Positions 9,892-19,111 of a stretch of DNA of 64,000 bases are shown one piece after another. Below the pieces are notes generated by a model. It searched no databases. It was not told where the DNA came from and saw only the letters and a list, made by a program, of their open reading frames with translations. A program made the position numbers and the translations under genes. The stretch is from NCBI RefSeq assembly GCF_019312595.1, contig NZ_JAHWDQ010000001.1:1226788-1290787 (forward strand). Direction: 5' to 3'. Origin of the DNA: Zhongshania aquimaris (GTDB lineage: Bacteria > Pseudomonadota > Gammaproteobacteria > Pseudomonadales > Spongiibacteraceae). Each line of letters begins with the position of its first letter. Positions within the stretch are counted from its first letter, which is position 1.

Positions 9892-10866
9892 GTGAGCAAT
9901 AATTCTAGTTTTATTGGGTCAGCGCAACGCGTCATCACCATGGAGCGTGACGCCGTTAGTGTCTTAATTGACCGGATCGACGACTCGTTTGAACGCGCCT
10001 GCGATATTTTACTGGCATGCAAAGGCCGCGTGGTTGTCACCGGCATGGGCAAATCTGGGCACATCGGCAATAAAATTGCGGCGACCCTGGCCAGCACCGG
10101 CACCCCCGCTTTTTTTGTTCACCCCGGTGAAGCCAGTCACGGCGATTTAGGAATGATCACCGCTGGCGATGTGGTCATCGCCCTTTCTAATTCTGGGACC
10201 ACCGCAGAACTCATCACTATTTTACCGCTGTTGAAACTGCTAGCTGTACCCGTCATTGCGTTAACAGGCAAACCAGACTCAGAACTGGCCACAACCGCGG
10301 ATGTACACTTAAACGTAGGCGTTAGCGAAGAAGCATGTCCACTCAATCTTGCCCCTACATCTAGCACCACGGTTACGCTCGTAATGGGAGATGCTCTCGC
10401 GATTGCGCTTTTAGAGGCTCGCGGTTTCACAGCCAATGACTTTGCAATGTCTCACCCCGGTGGCGCACTGGGCAGACGACTACTGCTAAAAATCGACAGC
10501 ATAATGCATACTGGCGCCGCCATACCCTCCGTTGAGTTAGGCTGCGCCTTAAGCAGCGCTCTACTGGAAATGAGCAGCAAAGGTTTGGGTATGACTGCAG
10601 TAGTAGATAAATCGGGCTCGCTGGCCGGCATATTTACAGACGGCGACCTACGCCGAGCTATTGATCGCGGCATAGATATACACAGCAGCCCAATTGATGA
10701 CATTATGACTCGCAATTGCCGTACCATCCGCCCCGGCACGATGGCCGCAGAAGCGCTGCGTATTATGGAAGATAACAAAATTACTGTTCTGGTGGCCGTC
10801 GATAGCGAACACAAACCAGTCGGCGTTATCCATACTCACGACCTGCTAAAAGCAGGCGTCGCATAG
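9892..10866 (+). CDS. kdsD: Arabinose-5-phosphate isomerase
   Basis: Interconverts ribulose 5-phosphate and arabinose 5-phosphate, the first step of Kdo synthesis for LPS. 324 aa from GTG 9892. SIS domain about 40-175 with residues matching the known active set: K54, H83, E106, E147 and H188 (MSHPGGALGRRL). Two CBS domains follow (about 205-262 and 270-324). It heads the kdsD-kdsC-lptC-lptA-lptB operon. Confidence 0.95.
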   Translation: MSNNSSFIGSAQRVITMERDAVSVLIDRIDDSFERACDILLACKGRVVVTGMGKSGHIGNKIAATLASTGTPAFFVHPGEASHGDLGMITAGDVVIALSNSGTTAELITILPLLKLLAVPVIALTGKPDSELATTADVHLNVGVSEEACPLNLAPTSSTTVTLVMGDALAIALLEARGFTANDFAMSHPGGALGRRLLLKIDSIMHTGAAIPSVELGCALSSALLEMSSKGLGMTAVVDKSGSLAGIFTDGDLRRAIDRGIDIHSSPIDDIMTRNCRTIRPGTMAAEALRIMEDNKITVLVAVDSEHKPVGVIHTHDLLKAGVA

Positions 10867-10880
10867 AGAATATAGAAGCA

Positions 10881-11402
10881 ATGCAGAGCGTTATCGAGAA
10901 AGCAAAACCCATCAAACTATTGGCAATGGACGTCGACGGGGTACTAACCGACGGCAGTCTTTATTTTGGCAACAGCGGCGAGGAAATAAAGGCCTTTAGC
11001 ATCCTCGACGGTTTAGGGATAAAACTACTGTGCGATGCGGGTATCAAGCCGGCTATTATAACGGGGCGCAGCTCGGAGCTGCTTAAACGGCGCGCCGCGG
11101 AACTCAAAATTGACCTTATATACCAGGGCCGCGAAGACAAACTCGTTGCCCTCGAAGAGCTGCGAAGCGACCTTGGACTTAGCTTTGAAGAAATTGCCTA
11201 CGTCGGCGACGATTTGCCCGACCTCTCTGCTATTCGCCAGGCTGGTCTAGGCATTACCGTAGCCAACGGCCATTACTACGTTGCTCGTCACGCCGATTGG
11301 CAAACCAAAGCTGCGGGCGGCAATGGCGCGATAAGAGAAATATGCGAGCTCATTCTCAAGGCTCAAGGCAAGCTAAATGACGCCCTAGAGCAATACCTTT
11401 AA
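10881..11402 (+). CDS. kdsC: 3-deoxy-D-manno-octulosonate 8-phosphate phosphatase
   Basis: HAD-superfamily C0-type phosphatase that frees Kdo from Kdo-8-phosphate. 173 aa. The DxD motif is D17/D19 in MDVDGVLTDG; the second Thr motif is ITGRSS near 60 and the DD motif is YVGDDLPD near 113-120. It lies 14 bp after kdsD and 2 bp before lptC. Confidence 0.96.
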   Translation: MQSVIEKAKPIKLLAMDVDGVLTDGSLYFGNSGEEIKAFSILDGLGIKLLCDAGIKPAIITGRSSELLKRRAAELKIDLIYQGREDKLVALEELRSDLGLSFEEIAYVGDDLPDLSAIRQAGLGITVANGHYYVARHADWQTKAAGGNGAIREICELILKAQGKLNDALEQYL

Positions 11403-11404
11403 AT

Positions 11405-11974
11405 ATGAAAGGCTTTAACTTTTTCACACTACTTTCGGTGCTATCGGCAATAACCGCGCTAGCAGGGACAGTAGTGTATTTAACTCAATACAGCGAGAGC
11501 GGCAAGCTCAGTATTACAGAGCAATTTGAAGCCACGCCCGATGCCGACTCACACCTGACTAACGTCAATGGCATTAAATACAGCAGCAACGGCGATATAG
11601 CCTATCAATGGCGAGCAAATAGCGCCGAGCGCCTAATTTCCGACGGTTCAATCACCTTACAAAAGCCCTACTATATCGGTAATATCGCCGAGCAGCGCCC
11701 TTGGACCGCGAGCTCGCAGTCGGGACGACTTTCACAAAATGGCGAACAACTAACACTAGAAAATACCGTCATTGTCAAAGACCTAATTCGCCAGGCGGAA
11801 ATTTCCACAGAAGCACTAAATATTAATCTTGAAAATAGTGAGGTAAGCACGTCACTGGCGCTTACGCTCAAATTACGCAACGGCAAAACAAACTCAATCG
11901 GCATGCAAGCCAGCCTGAAAGATGAGCGCGTTGAACTGCTAAACCAGGTAAAAGGTCGCTATGAGCCCTACTAA
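11405..11974 (+). CDS. lptC: LPS export protein LptC
   Basis: Bitopic inner-membrane protein of the LptB2FGC-A-DE bridge that takes LPS from LptFG and passes it to LptA. 189 aa with one N-terminal membrane helix (residues 6-28) and a periplasmic beta-jellyroll of the LptC/DUF1239 family. It overlaps the lptA start by 14 nt, implying coupled translation. Confidence 0.9.
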   Translation: MKGFNFFTLLSVLSAITALAGTVVYLTQYSESGKLSITEQFEATPDADSHLTNVNGIKYSSNGDIAYQWRANSAERLISDGSITLQKPYYIGNIAEQRPWTASSQSGRLSQNGEQLTLENTVIVKDLIRQAEISTEALNINLENSEVSTSLALTLKLRNGKTNSIGMQASLKDERVELLNQVKGRYEPY

Positions 11975-12560
11975 AGCCGCACTTGCTGCCGCGCTTTTCC
12001 TCGCTGTAAGCCAAATCGCAGTCAGCCTTCCCGATGATCGCAAAAAAGCGATCAACCTGAGCTCTGACCGCGCGATATACGAGAATAATCAGGGTATCTA
12101 TATCGGCAACGTCAATATGAGCCAGGGCTCATTAAAAATTCGCGCCGACAAGCTCACTATCGTCGAGTCTGATCGCAAAGTAGAAAAGGTGATCGCCGAA
12201 GGCAGCCCCGCGTATTTTGAACAGCAACCGCGCGCAGAAGAAGGCGTGGTTATAGCCAGCGCGCAGCGTATTGAATACAGCTTGCAGCAAGAAGAAATAC
12301 TGCTGCAAAGAAATGCTTCAATCACCCACCAGGGCTCCAAGATCTCGGGCGATAGAGTCGTCTACAGCGGCCGTAAGCAAATGGTAATAGCTGATGGCGG
12401 CAGCAACGAAAAAGACAATCGCGTCAAAATGACGCTACAACCCCAAGCGGCGCCAGATGACGCACCCGCTAGCGGCGATAACAAAGGCGCTGCCGAACCT
12501 AGCCCAAGCCCAGAAAGCACCAACGCGGCGCCAACACCTGCCGCAGAGGGAACCCAATAA
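11961..12560 (+). CDS. lptA: LPS transport periplasmic protein LptA
   Basis: Periplasmic bridge protein of LPS export. 199 aa with a signal peptide at residues 1-22. The OstA-type beta-jellyroll follows (about 30-145: [17 protein letters not shown], then INHQ-type strands ending [11 protein letters not shown]). Residues about 155-199 are a Pro/Ala/Glu-rich tail with no obvious structure, which makes the protein slightly longer than E. coli LptA. It is 2 bp from lptB. Confidence 0.92.
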   Translation: MSPTKAALAAALFLAVSQIAVSLPDDRKKAINLSSDRAIYENNQGIYIGNVNMSQGSLKIRADKLTIVESDRKVEKVIAEGSPAYFEQQPRAEEGVVIASAQRIEYSLQQEEILLQRNASITHQGSKISGDRVVYSGRKQMVIADGGSNEKDNRVKMTLQPQAAPDDAPASGDNKGAAEPSPSPESTNAAPTPAAEGTQ

Positions 12561-12562
12561 CG

Positions 12563-13288
12563 ATGCCCGTTTTACAAGCGAAGAACCTCGCCAAAGCCTA
12601 CAAAGGCCGCGAAATTATTAAGGATGTGTCGCTGACGATTAGTAGCGGTGAAATCGTCGGCCTACTTGGTCCGAACGGCGCAGGCAAAACCACCTGTTTC
12701 TACATGATCGTGGGCATTGTCAACGCTGATCGCGGCAGTATTCAGCTCGATGACCGCGACCTCACAAAGCTGTCAATTCAAGGCCGCGCAAAACACGGTG
12801 TAGGTTATTTACCCCAAGAAGCGTCCATCTTTCGCAAACTTAGCGTGGCCGACAACATCATGGCCATTTTGGAAACGAGGCGCGATCTAAATCGCAGTCA
12901 GCGCAAAGATAAGCTTGAGGCACTCCTGCAGGAGTTCCACATTACGCATATCCGCAAATCCCAGGGTATGGCGCTATCTGGCGGCGAGCGTCGACGGGTA
13001 GAAATTGCTCGCGCACTCGCCACCGAACCCAGCTTTATTTTACTGGATGAGCCTTTTGCTGGCGTCGACCCTATCTCCGTTAACGACATTCAAAATATTG
13101 TTAGACACCTGCAGGCACGGGGGATTGGGGTATTAATCACCGACCACAACGTCCGCGAAACCTTAGACATTTGCGATAAAGCCTATATTGTGGGAGAGGG
13201 TCGTATCGTCGCGGAAGGCAACGCGGAAACAGTGCTAAGCAACCAGATCGTTCGCGATATATACCTAGGCGACAAATTCACATTGTAA
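12563..13288 (+). CDS. lptB: LPS export ABC transporter ATPase LptB
   Basis: Cytoplasmic ATPase driving LPS extraction through LptFG. 241 aa, the usual length. Walker A GPNGAGKT (36-43), signature LSGGE (138-142), Walker B FILLDEP (158-164) and a switch His in [10 protein letters not shown]. The lptFG genes are not in this window, which is normal since they usually map elsewhere. Confidence 0.97.
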   Translation: MPVLQAKNLAKAYKGREIIKDVSLTISSGEIVGLLGPNGAGKTTCFYMIVGIVNADRGSIQLDDRDLTKLSIQGRAKHGVGYLPQEASIFRKLSVADNIMAILETRRDLNRSQRKDKLEALLQEFHITHIRKSQGMALSGGERRRVEIARALATEPSFILLDEPFAGVDPISVNDIQNIVRHLQARGIGVLITDHNVRETLDICDKAYIVGEGRIVAEGNAETVLSNQIVRDIYLGDKFTL

Positions 13289-13311
13289 GTAATGTTCCTT
13301 ATAAATGAATC

Positions 13312-13326
13312 GGCACAGGTATTGCA
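13312..13326 (+). promoter_or_regulatory. Candidate sigma-54 (-24/-12) promoter upstream of rpoN
   Basis: GGCAC (13312-13316), a 5-nt gap, and TTGCA (13322-13326): the GG-to-GC distance is 12 nt, as needed by sigma-54, and both half-sites match TGGCAC-N5-TTGCW apart from the flanking T (here C). It lies about 105 bp upstream of the rpoN ATG and just after the lptB stop. Found by eye; chance matches to this short motif do occur. Confidence 0.4.
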
Positions 13327-13430
13327 GGGAATCGGTGTCACGACTACACTGACATTGAGGCATTTAATTGCCGGTAGAACAAAACACCGTTCGCGTTACC
13401 ACTTAAATCATGTTGTAGAAACCATAGCCT

Positions 13431-14921
13431 ATGAAACAATCGCTACAGCTAAAAGTCGGCCAAAGCCTGACAATGACACCCCAGCTGCAGCAGGCGATTC
13501 GTTTATTACAACTGTCTACATTAGACCTCCAGCAAGAAATTCAATCCGCTCTCGACTCCAACCCATTACTGGAAATCAGCGACGACGACGGCGATATTGA
13601 GGTCAACACCGAACCCACCTCAGCCGAACCCAAAAAGCCCGAAAAAGCGGGTGACAATGAAATAGAAACGCCTCAGCCTGAAGCCGACACGGAATGGGCT
13701 GAACGCAGTGATATTCCAGAAGATCTTCCGGTGGACAGCCAGTGGGACGACGTATTTCAAACCAGCGGTAGCGGTTCCGGCAGCAGCTCCTCTGGTGAGG
13801 ATAGTGACTACAACAACGACTATCGGCACTCGAGCTCAGATTCCCTGCAAGATCATTTGCGCTGGCAACTCAACTTAAGCCGCTTGTCCGATATAGACCA
13901 AATGATCGCCGACGCCATCATCGATGCTATCGATGAAAAAGGCAGACTTACCGTCGATCCAGAAGAGCTTGTAGAAGGCTTTGACAACGACGCGATAGAG
14001 ATAGAAGAAGTAAATGCGGTATTACACCTCATCCAACAATTCGACCCACCAGGCGTAGGTGGTCGAGATCTACAAGAATGCCTGTTGATTCAGCTCAAAC
14101 AAATGCCGCGCAACACGCCCTACGTCGATGAGGCGTGTTTAGTCGTAAGCCAATATATGGCTCAACTCGGCAATCGCGACTACAATCAAATTATGCGTCG
14201 CTGCCGTTTAAAAGAAGATCAGCTGCGCGATATCCTAAAGCTTATTCAGTCACTAGATCCGACTCCCGGCAACGCGATAGGAAGTGATGACACTGAATAC
14301 GTTATTCCCGACGTATTCGTAAGCAAGAAAGAGGGACGCTGGTTGGTAGAGCTAAACCCCGATATTGCGCCAAAAATTCAAATCAATGCGCAGTATGCAT
14401 CAATGGCTCGGCAGAGTAGCAATGCCAGTGACAATGACTATATCCGCGACAATCTCCAAGAAGCACGGTGGTTCATTAAAAGCTTAATCAGTCGCAATGA
14501 AACCCTGATGAAAGTAGCTACAAAAATCGTCGAGTACCAACGCGGCTTCCTGGAATATGGCGAAGAAGCCATGAAGCCTCTGGTTTTACACGATATTGCC
14601 GAGGCGGTCGGCATGCATGAATCCACTATTTCGCGGGTCACCACCCAAAAATACATGCACACGCCACGCGGAATTTTTGAACTAAAGTTCTTCTTTTCAA
14701 GTCATGTATCTACAGATACTGGCGGCGAATGCTCGAGCACAGCAATACGGGCACTGATTAAAAAATTGGTTGCGGCGGAAAACCCTCGCAAACCTTTAAG
14801 CGACAGTAAAATCACAGACTTACTCGCCGAACAAGGTATTCAAGTTGCGCGGCGAACCATTGCAAAATACAGAGAATCACTGGTCATTCCGCCCTCTAAT
14901 GAGCGGAAACGACTAGTTTAA
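13431..14921 (+). CDS. rpoN: RNA polymerase sigma-54 factor
   Basis: Sigma-54, which directs RNA polymerase to -24/-12 promoters and needs enhancer-binding ATPases. 496 aa. Region I (1-50) is Gln/Leu-rich ([19 protein letters not shown]); region II (about 50-130) is acidic and low complexity with a Ser/Gly run near 102-112; the core-binding and HTH regions follow. The RpoN box near the C-terminus reads [10 protein letters not shown], differing from the usual ARRTVAKYRE by V to I. It sits 142 bp after lptB, with hpf, ptsN, rapZ and npr downstream, the standard layout. Confidence 0.97.
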   Translation: MKQSLQLKVGQSLTMTPQLQQAIRLLQLSTLDLQQEIQSALDSNPLLEISDDDGDIEVNTEPTSAEPKKPEKAGDNEIETPQPEADTEWAERSDIPEDLPVDSQWDDVFQTSGSGSGSSSSGEDSDYNNDYRHSSSDSLQDHLRWQLNLSRLSDIDQMIADAIIDAIDEKGRLTVDPEELVEGFDNDAIEIEEVNAVLHLIQQFDPPGVGGRDLQECLLIQLKQMPRNTPYVDEACLVVSQYMAQLGNRDYNQIMRRCRLKEDQLRDILKLIQSLDPTPGNAIGSDDTEYVIPDVFVSKKEGRWLVELNPDIAPKIQINAQYASMARQSSNASDNDYIRDNLQEARWFIKSLISRNETLMKVATKIVEYQRGFLEYGEEAMKPLVLHDIAEAVGMHESTISRVTTQKYMHTPRGIFELKFFFSSHVSTDTGGECSSTAIRALIKKLVAAENPRKPLSDSKITDLLAEQGIQVARRTIAKYRESLVIPPSNERKRLV

Positions 14922-15058
14922 AGAGAGCCATACACGAGCCGGAATTTTGTTCTCTGGCGAGGAAAAGTGCAAACATGAGGATATTTATCCATATCCAATT
15001 AATTGCCCTTTATGCCGCTGCCAGCGGGCAAAAAGAAATTCGTGCATAGATCTCACAA

Positions 15059-15082
15059 TGCGGTGATCTAAAGATCGCCGCA
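15059..15082 (+). other. Hairpin in the rpoN-hpf gap
   Basis: The 214-bp space between rpoN and hpf has no gene. It contains TGCGGTGATC / GATCGCCGCA (10 bp with one G-T pair, TAAA loop), followed by a short CGCC-GCGA-GGCG hairpin and a T6 run at about 15111-15117, just before the hpf ribosome-binding site. It could be a weak terminator or attenuator controlling hpf, by inference only. Confidence 0.25.
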
Positions 15083-15135
15083 CGTTGCAACTCGCCGCGA
15101 GGCGCCAGCATTTTTTAGCGATGAAGGAGCAATAT

Positions 15136-15423
15136 ATGCAGATTACTGTAAGTGGTCATCACGTAGACGTTACCCCCGCCCTCCGCGATTATGTAAACAA
15201 TAAACTCACAAAACTGCAGCGACACTTTGACAATATCACCAACACCGATGTCACTCTGACGGTAGAAAAACTCGTTCAAAAGGCCGAGGCAACAGTACAC
15301 GTTGCAGGTGCAGACCTATTTGCTACTTGTGAATCAGAGGATATGTATGCTGCAATTGACAGCCTGACCGACAAACTTGATCGCCAATTAATCAAACACA
15401 AAGAAAAATCGCTGGGTCGCTAA
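15136..15423 (+). CDS. hpf: Ribosome hibernation-promoting factor, short form
   Basis: Binds the 30S decoding region and promotes 100S ribosome dimers in stationary phase. ATG 15136 follows GAAGGAGC at good spacing and gives 95 aa (MQITVSGHHVDVTPALRDYV), the short HPF/YfiA form without the C-terminal dimerisation domain. An upstream start at 15085 is not supported. Between rpoN and ptsN, its usual place. Confidence 0.95.
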   Translation: MQITVSGHHVDVTPALRDYVNNKLTKLQRHFDNITNTDVTLTVEKLVQKAEATVHVAGADLFATCESEDMYAAIDSLTDKLDRQLIKHKEKSLGR

Positions 15424-15461
15424 GACCCGCGATACTCACTGAAGTTAACCACGTAATTATC

Positions 15462-15911
15462 ATGACACTTGACTCAATACTCACAGAAGGGCGCACCGAA
15501 TACGGTGCGTCCGTTACCAGTAAAAAACGCTTACTTGAATATATCGCTGCCGGTATTGCAGCAGATAACACAGAATTTGATGCGGACGAGTTATTTAACG
15601 AATTGCTCGCACGCGAACGCCTAGGTAGTACAGGCTTAGGCCACGGTGTCGCCATCCCACACTGCCGCAGCAGCCGCTGCACTCAAATCACCGGCATGTT
15701 GCTCAAATTAGAACAGGCCATTGATTTTGAGGCCGTAGATGATGAGCCCGTCGATCTTATATTCGCGCTTATTGTGCCCGCCGAGGCCCACGACGAGCAT
15801 TTAAAAGTACTTGGCGCACTAGCGACCGCGTTCAATGAAGCCGATTACCGCAGTAAGTTGCGCAGCGCCGAGAACACCGAAGTCTTATTCAAGCGCGCGA
15901 TAGCAAGCTAA
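15462..15911 (+). CDS. ptsN: PTS IIA-like nitrogen regulatory protein (EIIA-Ntr)
   Basis: Phosphoacceptor of the nitrogen PTS (PtsP-NPr-EIIANtr), affecting potassium and nitrogen balance by its phosphorylation state. 149 aa. The phosphorylated His is H67 in HGVAIPHCRSS. One nucleotide separates its stop from rapZ. Confidence 0.95.
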   Translation: MTLDSILTEGRTEYGASVTSKKRLLEYIAAGIAADNTEFDADELFNELLARERLGSTGLGHGVAIPHCRSSRCTQITGMLLKLEQAIDFEAVDDEPVDLIFALIVPAEAHDEHLKVLGALATAFNEADYRSKLRSAENTEVLFKRAIAS

Positions 15912-15912
15912 A

Positions 15913-16767
15913 ATGGAACTCATCATTTTAAGTGGTCGATCGGGATCTGGGAAAAGTACGGCCCTCCACCAATTAGAAGATGAAGGCTTTTATGCTATCG
16001 ACAATTTACCGGTGTCACTGCTTCCCGCGCTGGTCCGCGAGCTTTCGCAAAGCCCGCTGAAAGTCCACAAGCAAGTCGCTGTCTGCATTGATGCTCGCAA
16101 CTCTCAGGATGAACTAGCTCGATTTAAATCACTGTGCGACGAAGTTAAAAAACATGCCCACTTGCGCATCGTATTTTTAGATGCGGGCGACGATAAGTTA
16201 ATAAAACGCTTTAGTGAAACGCGACGCCGACACCCACTAACCACCGATTCACTGCCTCTTGCCGACGCAATAAAGCTTGAATCAACACTACTCGAACCCA
16301 TCGTGGTTGAGGCGTCATTAGCTATCGACAGCAGTGACATGACGGTGCATGAGCTGCGCGCAGCGATTCGCGATCGTATTTTGGGGGTAGATGCCAGCAA
16401 GCTCGCCGTACAATTGAAATCCTTCGGATTTAAACGTGGCCTGCCAATTGATGCCGACCTAGTTTACGATCTTCGTATGCTACCCAATCCGCACTGGCAA
16501 GATGGACTCCGCACACTCACCGGACAAGACAGCGAAGTACAGAACTACCTAAGCAGCCAAGCAGACGTGATGCTGATGTACGACGACATCCTGCAATATT
16601 TGCAGCATTGGCTACCTAAAATCGAGGCGAGTAACCGCAGCTATTTCACCATTGCCATCGGTTGCACGGGCGGTCAACATCGCTCAGTATACATGGTCGA
16701 AACGCTTGCCAAGGCCTTGCGCAAGACCCATCCAGACCTGCAAGTTCGCCATCGCGAACTACATTAG
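15913..16767 (+). CDS. rapZ: RNase adapter protein RapZ (YvcJ family)
   Basis: P-loop protein that in enterobacteria binds GlcN6P and the sRNA GlmZ and hands it to RNase E. 284 aa. Walker A GRSGSGKS at residues 8-15, and the C-terminal RNA and metabolite-binding region contains GCTGGQHRSV. Whether GlmZ-like sRNAs exist in this organism cannot be told here. In the ptsN-rapZ-npr operon. Confidence 0.95.
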   Translation: MELIILSGRSGSGKSTALHQLEDEGFYAIDNLPVSLLPALVRELSQSPLKVHKQVAVCIDARNSQDELARFKSLCDEVKKHAHLRIVFLDAGDDKLIKRFSETRRRHPLTTDSLPLADAIKLESTLLEPIVVEASLAIDSSDMTVHELRAAIRDRILGVDASKLAVQLKSFGFKRGLPIDADLVYDLRMLPNPHWQDGLRTLTGQDSEVQNYLSSQADVMLMYDDILQYLQHWLPKIEASNRSYFTIAIGCTGGQHRSVYMVETLAKALRKTHPDLQVRHRELH

Positions 16768-16777
16768 AGTACCCACG

Positions 16778-17047
16778 ATGGTCGAGTCCAATATAATAAT
16801 CATTAACAAGCTAGGCTTACATGCCCGCGCAGCCGCAAAACTAGTCGCAACGACAGGCGCATTTGCCGCCAATATTCAAATCAGTATCAATGACAAATCG
16901 GTCGACGGCAAAAGCATTATGGCCGTGATGATGTTAGCCGCTAGCAAAGGCACCGAAATTACCGTGCGCTGCGATGGTGGCGATGAACAAGAAGCGCTAT
17001 CTGCTGTGCTCGATATTATCTCTCAACGTTTCGGCGAAGCAGAATAA
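16778..17047 (+). CDS. npr: Phosphocarrier protein NPr (HPr-like, nitrogen PTS)
   Basis: HPr-like phosphocarrier passing phosphate from PtsP to EIIANtr. ATG 16778 gives 89 aa, a normal length; the longer frame from 16652 overlaps rapZ and is not credible. Active His H15 in KLGLHARAAAK; the KSIMAVMML region follows. 10 bp after rapZ, completing ptsN-rapZ-npr. Confidence 0.95.
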   Translation: MVESNIIIINKLGLHARAAAKLVATTGAFAANIQISINDKSVDGKSIMAVMMLAASKGTEITVRCDGGDEQEALSAVLDIISQRFGEAE

Positions 17048-17192
17048 TAAGCGTAATATGACTTATTTATGCTAGTAGCCGACTACTGCGGATTGTTGCA
17101 GAGAGCACTTTAAAGGATAATTAACCAAGACTCTCTTTTCACCTAATGGCTCAGGTAAATCTAGTCTCCTATATAAAACGCTAGGGATAGGT

Positions 17193-18551
17193 ATGGCCCA
17201 GACTGCTGACAAGCTTCAAACCGAGAGCCAACTCAAAACCCTAAACGAAGCGTTGGGTTCGGGGGGCTTTCTGCAAATCCGTCGCATGTTAAACGGTTTG
17301 CCCCCTGCCGACGCTGCCCATTTAATAGAATCCACACCGCACAAAATTCGTAGCGTGCTGTGGCAGCTGATCGACATCGAGAATGAAGGCGACATTCTCC
17401 AGCATCTTAACGATGAAGTTCAAAGCCAGTTCCTGCGTCAAATGGACGCGGAAGAAGTCGCGACTATTACCGAAGGTCTGGAAGCGGATGATATCGCGGA
17501 TATACTCCAGCAGCTGCCCGACCGTGTAATTCGTGAAGTTCTCGACTCAATGGATCATCAAGATCGGATTCGAGTCGAGCACGTCCTGTCCTACGACGAG
17601 GACAGTGCCGGTGGTTTGATGAACACCGACACCATTACCGTACGACCAAATATTACCCTCGACGTGGCATTGCGTTATCTGCGTCGTCACGAACAACTGC
17701 CAGAAATGACCGATAGCTTGTTGGTGGTCAATCGCAACGATCAGTACATCGGCGTGCTATCACTGCGTAAACTATTGGTATCCGACCCCAGCGTCACAGT
17801 TCGAGAAATAATGGACACCGAGGTGGAGCCCATCCCCGCTCGCATGTCCTCGCGGGAGGTCGCCACACTCTTTGCCAGGCACGACTGGGTATCGGCGCCC
17901 GTCGTCGATGACAACAGCCTGCTGCTAGGCCGTATTACCATAGATGACGTGGTAGACGTTATACGTGAAGAATCTGACCACTCATTAATGAGTATGGCGG
18001 GTTTGGACGAGGACGAAGATACCTTTGCCGCCGTTCTCACCACCGCGCCGCGCCGCGCAGTGTGGCTAGGTATTAATTTGCTCACCGCATTTATCGCCTC
18101 GGCGGTAATTAATCTATTCGAAGGCACCATCGAAAAAGTCGTCGCTCTCGCCGTCTTAATGCCAATAGTGGCAAGCATGGGCGGCGTAGCCGGCACCCAA
18201 ACACTCACCGTGGTCATTCGCGGTATGGCATTGGGGCATATCAGCCGCGACAACAGCCGCTGGCTAATCAATCGCGAAATGGCCGTCGGCGCCATCAATG
18301 GGGTGGTTTGGGCGATCATCGTTGCCGGTGCCACCACCCTGTGGTTTGACGACCCCTTAATGGGCGGCATAATCGGCGCCGCGATTATTATTAACTTATT
18401 GACTGCAGCTCTCGCCGGCGCAGTATTACCGCTGGCGATGAAATCATTGAATATAGACCCAGCTCTGGCAGGCGGCGTAGTGCTTACCACCGTGACTGAC
18501 GTCATTGGCTTTTTATCATTCCTCGGACTCGCCAGCTATTTTTACGGCTAG
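17193..18551 (+). CDS. mgtE: Magnesium transporter MgtE
   Basis: Mg2+-gated channel or transporter. 452 aa: cytosolic N domain (about 30-130), tandem CBS domains (about 138-260) that sense Mg2+, then five membrane helices (about 285-450), including the pore signature around VASMGGVAGTQTLTV. A 145-bp leader precedes it; I see no recognisable M-box riboswitch there, only a small AGTAG/CTACT hairpin near 17075. Confidence 0.94.
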   Translation: MAQTADKLQTESQLKTLNEALGSGGFLQIRRMLNGLPPADAAHLIESTPHKIRSVLWQLIDIENEGDILQHLNDEVQSQFLRQMDAEEVATITEGLEADDIADILQQLPDRVIREVLDSMDHQDRIRVEHVLSYDEDSAGGLMNTDTITVRPNITLDVALRYLRRHEQLPEMTDSLLVVNRNDQYIGVLSLRKLLVSDPSVTVREIMDTEVEPIPARMSSREVATLFARHDWVSAPVVDDNSLLLGRITIDDVVDVIREESDHSLMSMAGLDEDEDTFAAVLTTAPRRAVWLGINLLTAFIASAVINLFEGTIEKVVALAVLMPIVASMGGVAGTQTLTVVIRGMALGHISRDNSRWLINREMAVGAINGVVWAIIVAGATTLWFDDPLMGGIIGAAIIINLLTAALAGAVLPLAMKSLNIDPALAGGVVLTTVTDVIGFLSFLGLASYFYG

Positions 18552-18591
18552 CTTAATCCAACAATATTAAATGAATTAAACGGATCGCAAC

Positions 18592-19101
18592 GTGACCGAA
18601 TCAGAATTAGAGCGCCCCAGTAAAACGGCGCTAAAAAAAGAAATGCAGGCACTGCAGGAGCTCGGTGAAAAACTGGTCAAGCTCAGTAATAACGAGTTAG
18701 CCAAGATACCCATCCGTGACGAGCATCTTAGCGAGGCCATCGCAACTGCACGACGCCTAACCAGCCGAGAAGGCTTACGACGCCAGTTGCAATACATTGG
18801 CAAGTTGATGCGCGGCATCGATCTCAGCGAAATAGAGGCGGGCTTAACTAAGCGTGAAGAAGGACAGCGTGAACTAGCGCGCGCCTTCCATCGTTTGGAA
18901 GACCTGCGAGATGACATCGTTGAAGAAGGGTTACCAGCGATAGAGAAAGTAGTCGCGCAATTCCCTGACGCAGATCGCCAGCGACTCAGAACACTGATCT
19001 TACAAATTGGCAAAGATGCGAAAGCCAACAAGCCCCCCGCTGCCAAACGCAAATTATTTCAATACTTAAAAGAACTGCAAGAGCACTTGCCCAAAAATTA
19101 A
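18592..19101 (+). CDS. darP: Ribosome-associated protein YjgA/DarP (DUF615)
   Basis: Small basic protein that co-purifies with late 50S assembly intermediates in E. coli. GTG 18592; 169 aa. The family core includes KKEMQALQELGEKLVKLSN and RRQLQYIGKLMR. In relatives it is flanked by pmbA and tldD; neither is here. Convergent with the nitrilase-like gene, 10 bp between stops. Confidence 0.92.
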   Translation: MTESELERPSKTALKKEMQALQELGEKLVKLSNNELAKIPIRDEHLSEAIATARRLTSREGLRRQLQYIGKLMRGIDLSEIEAGLTKREEGQRELARAFHRLEDLRDDIVEEGLPAIEKVVAQFPDADRQRLRTLILQIGKDAKANKPPAAKRKLFQYLKELQEHLPKN

Positions 19102-19111
19102 GTATAACGCT

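Noticed and set aside
13292-13600. Plus-strand 102-aa frame from the lptB-rpoN gap into rpoN
   Set aside because: Overlaps the certain rpoN start out of frame; no ribosome site.
17048-17192. M-box Mg2+ riboswitch upstream of mgtE
   Set aside because: Only a 5-bp hairpin is visible; the leader is too short and lacks the M-box core.
17741-18505. Minus-strand 254-aa frame inside mgtE
   Set aside because: Ser/Thr/Ala-rich shadow of the mgtE coding strand with no homology.
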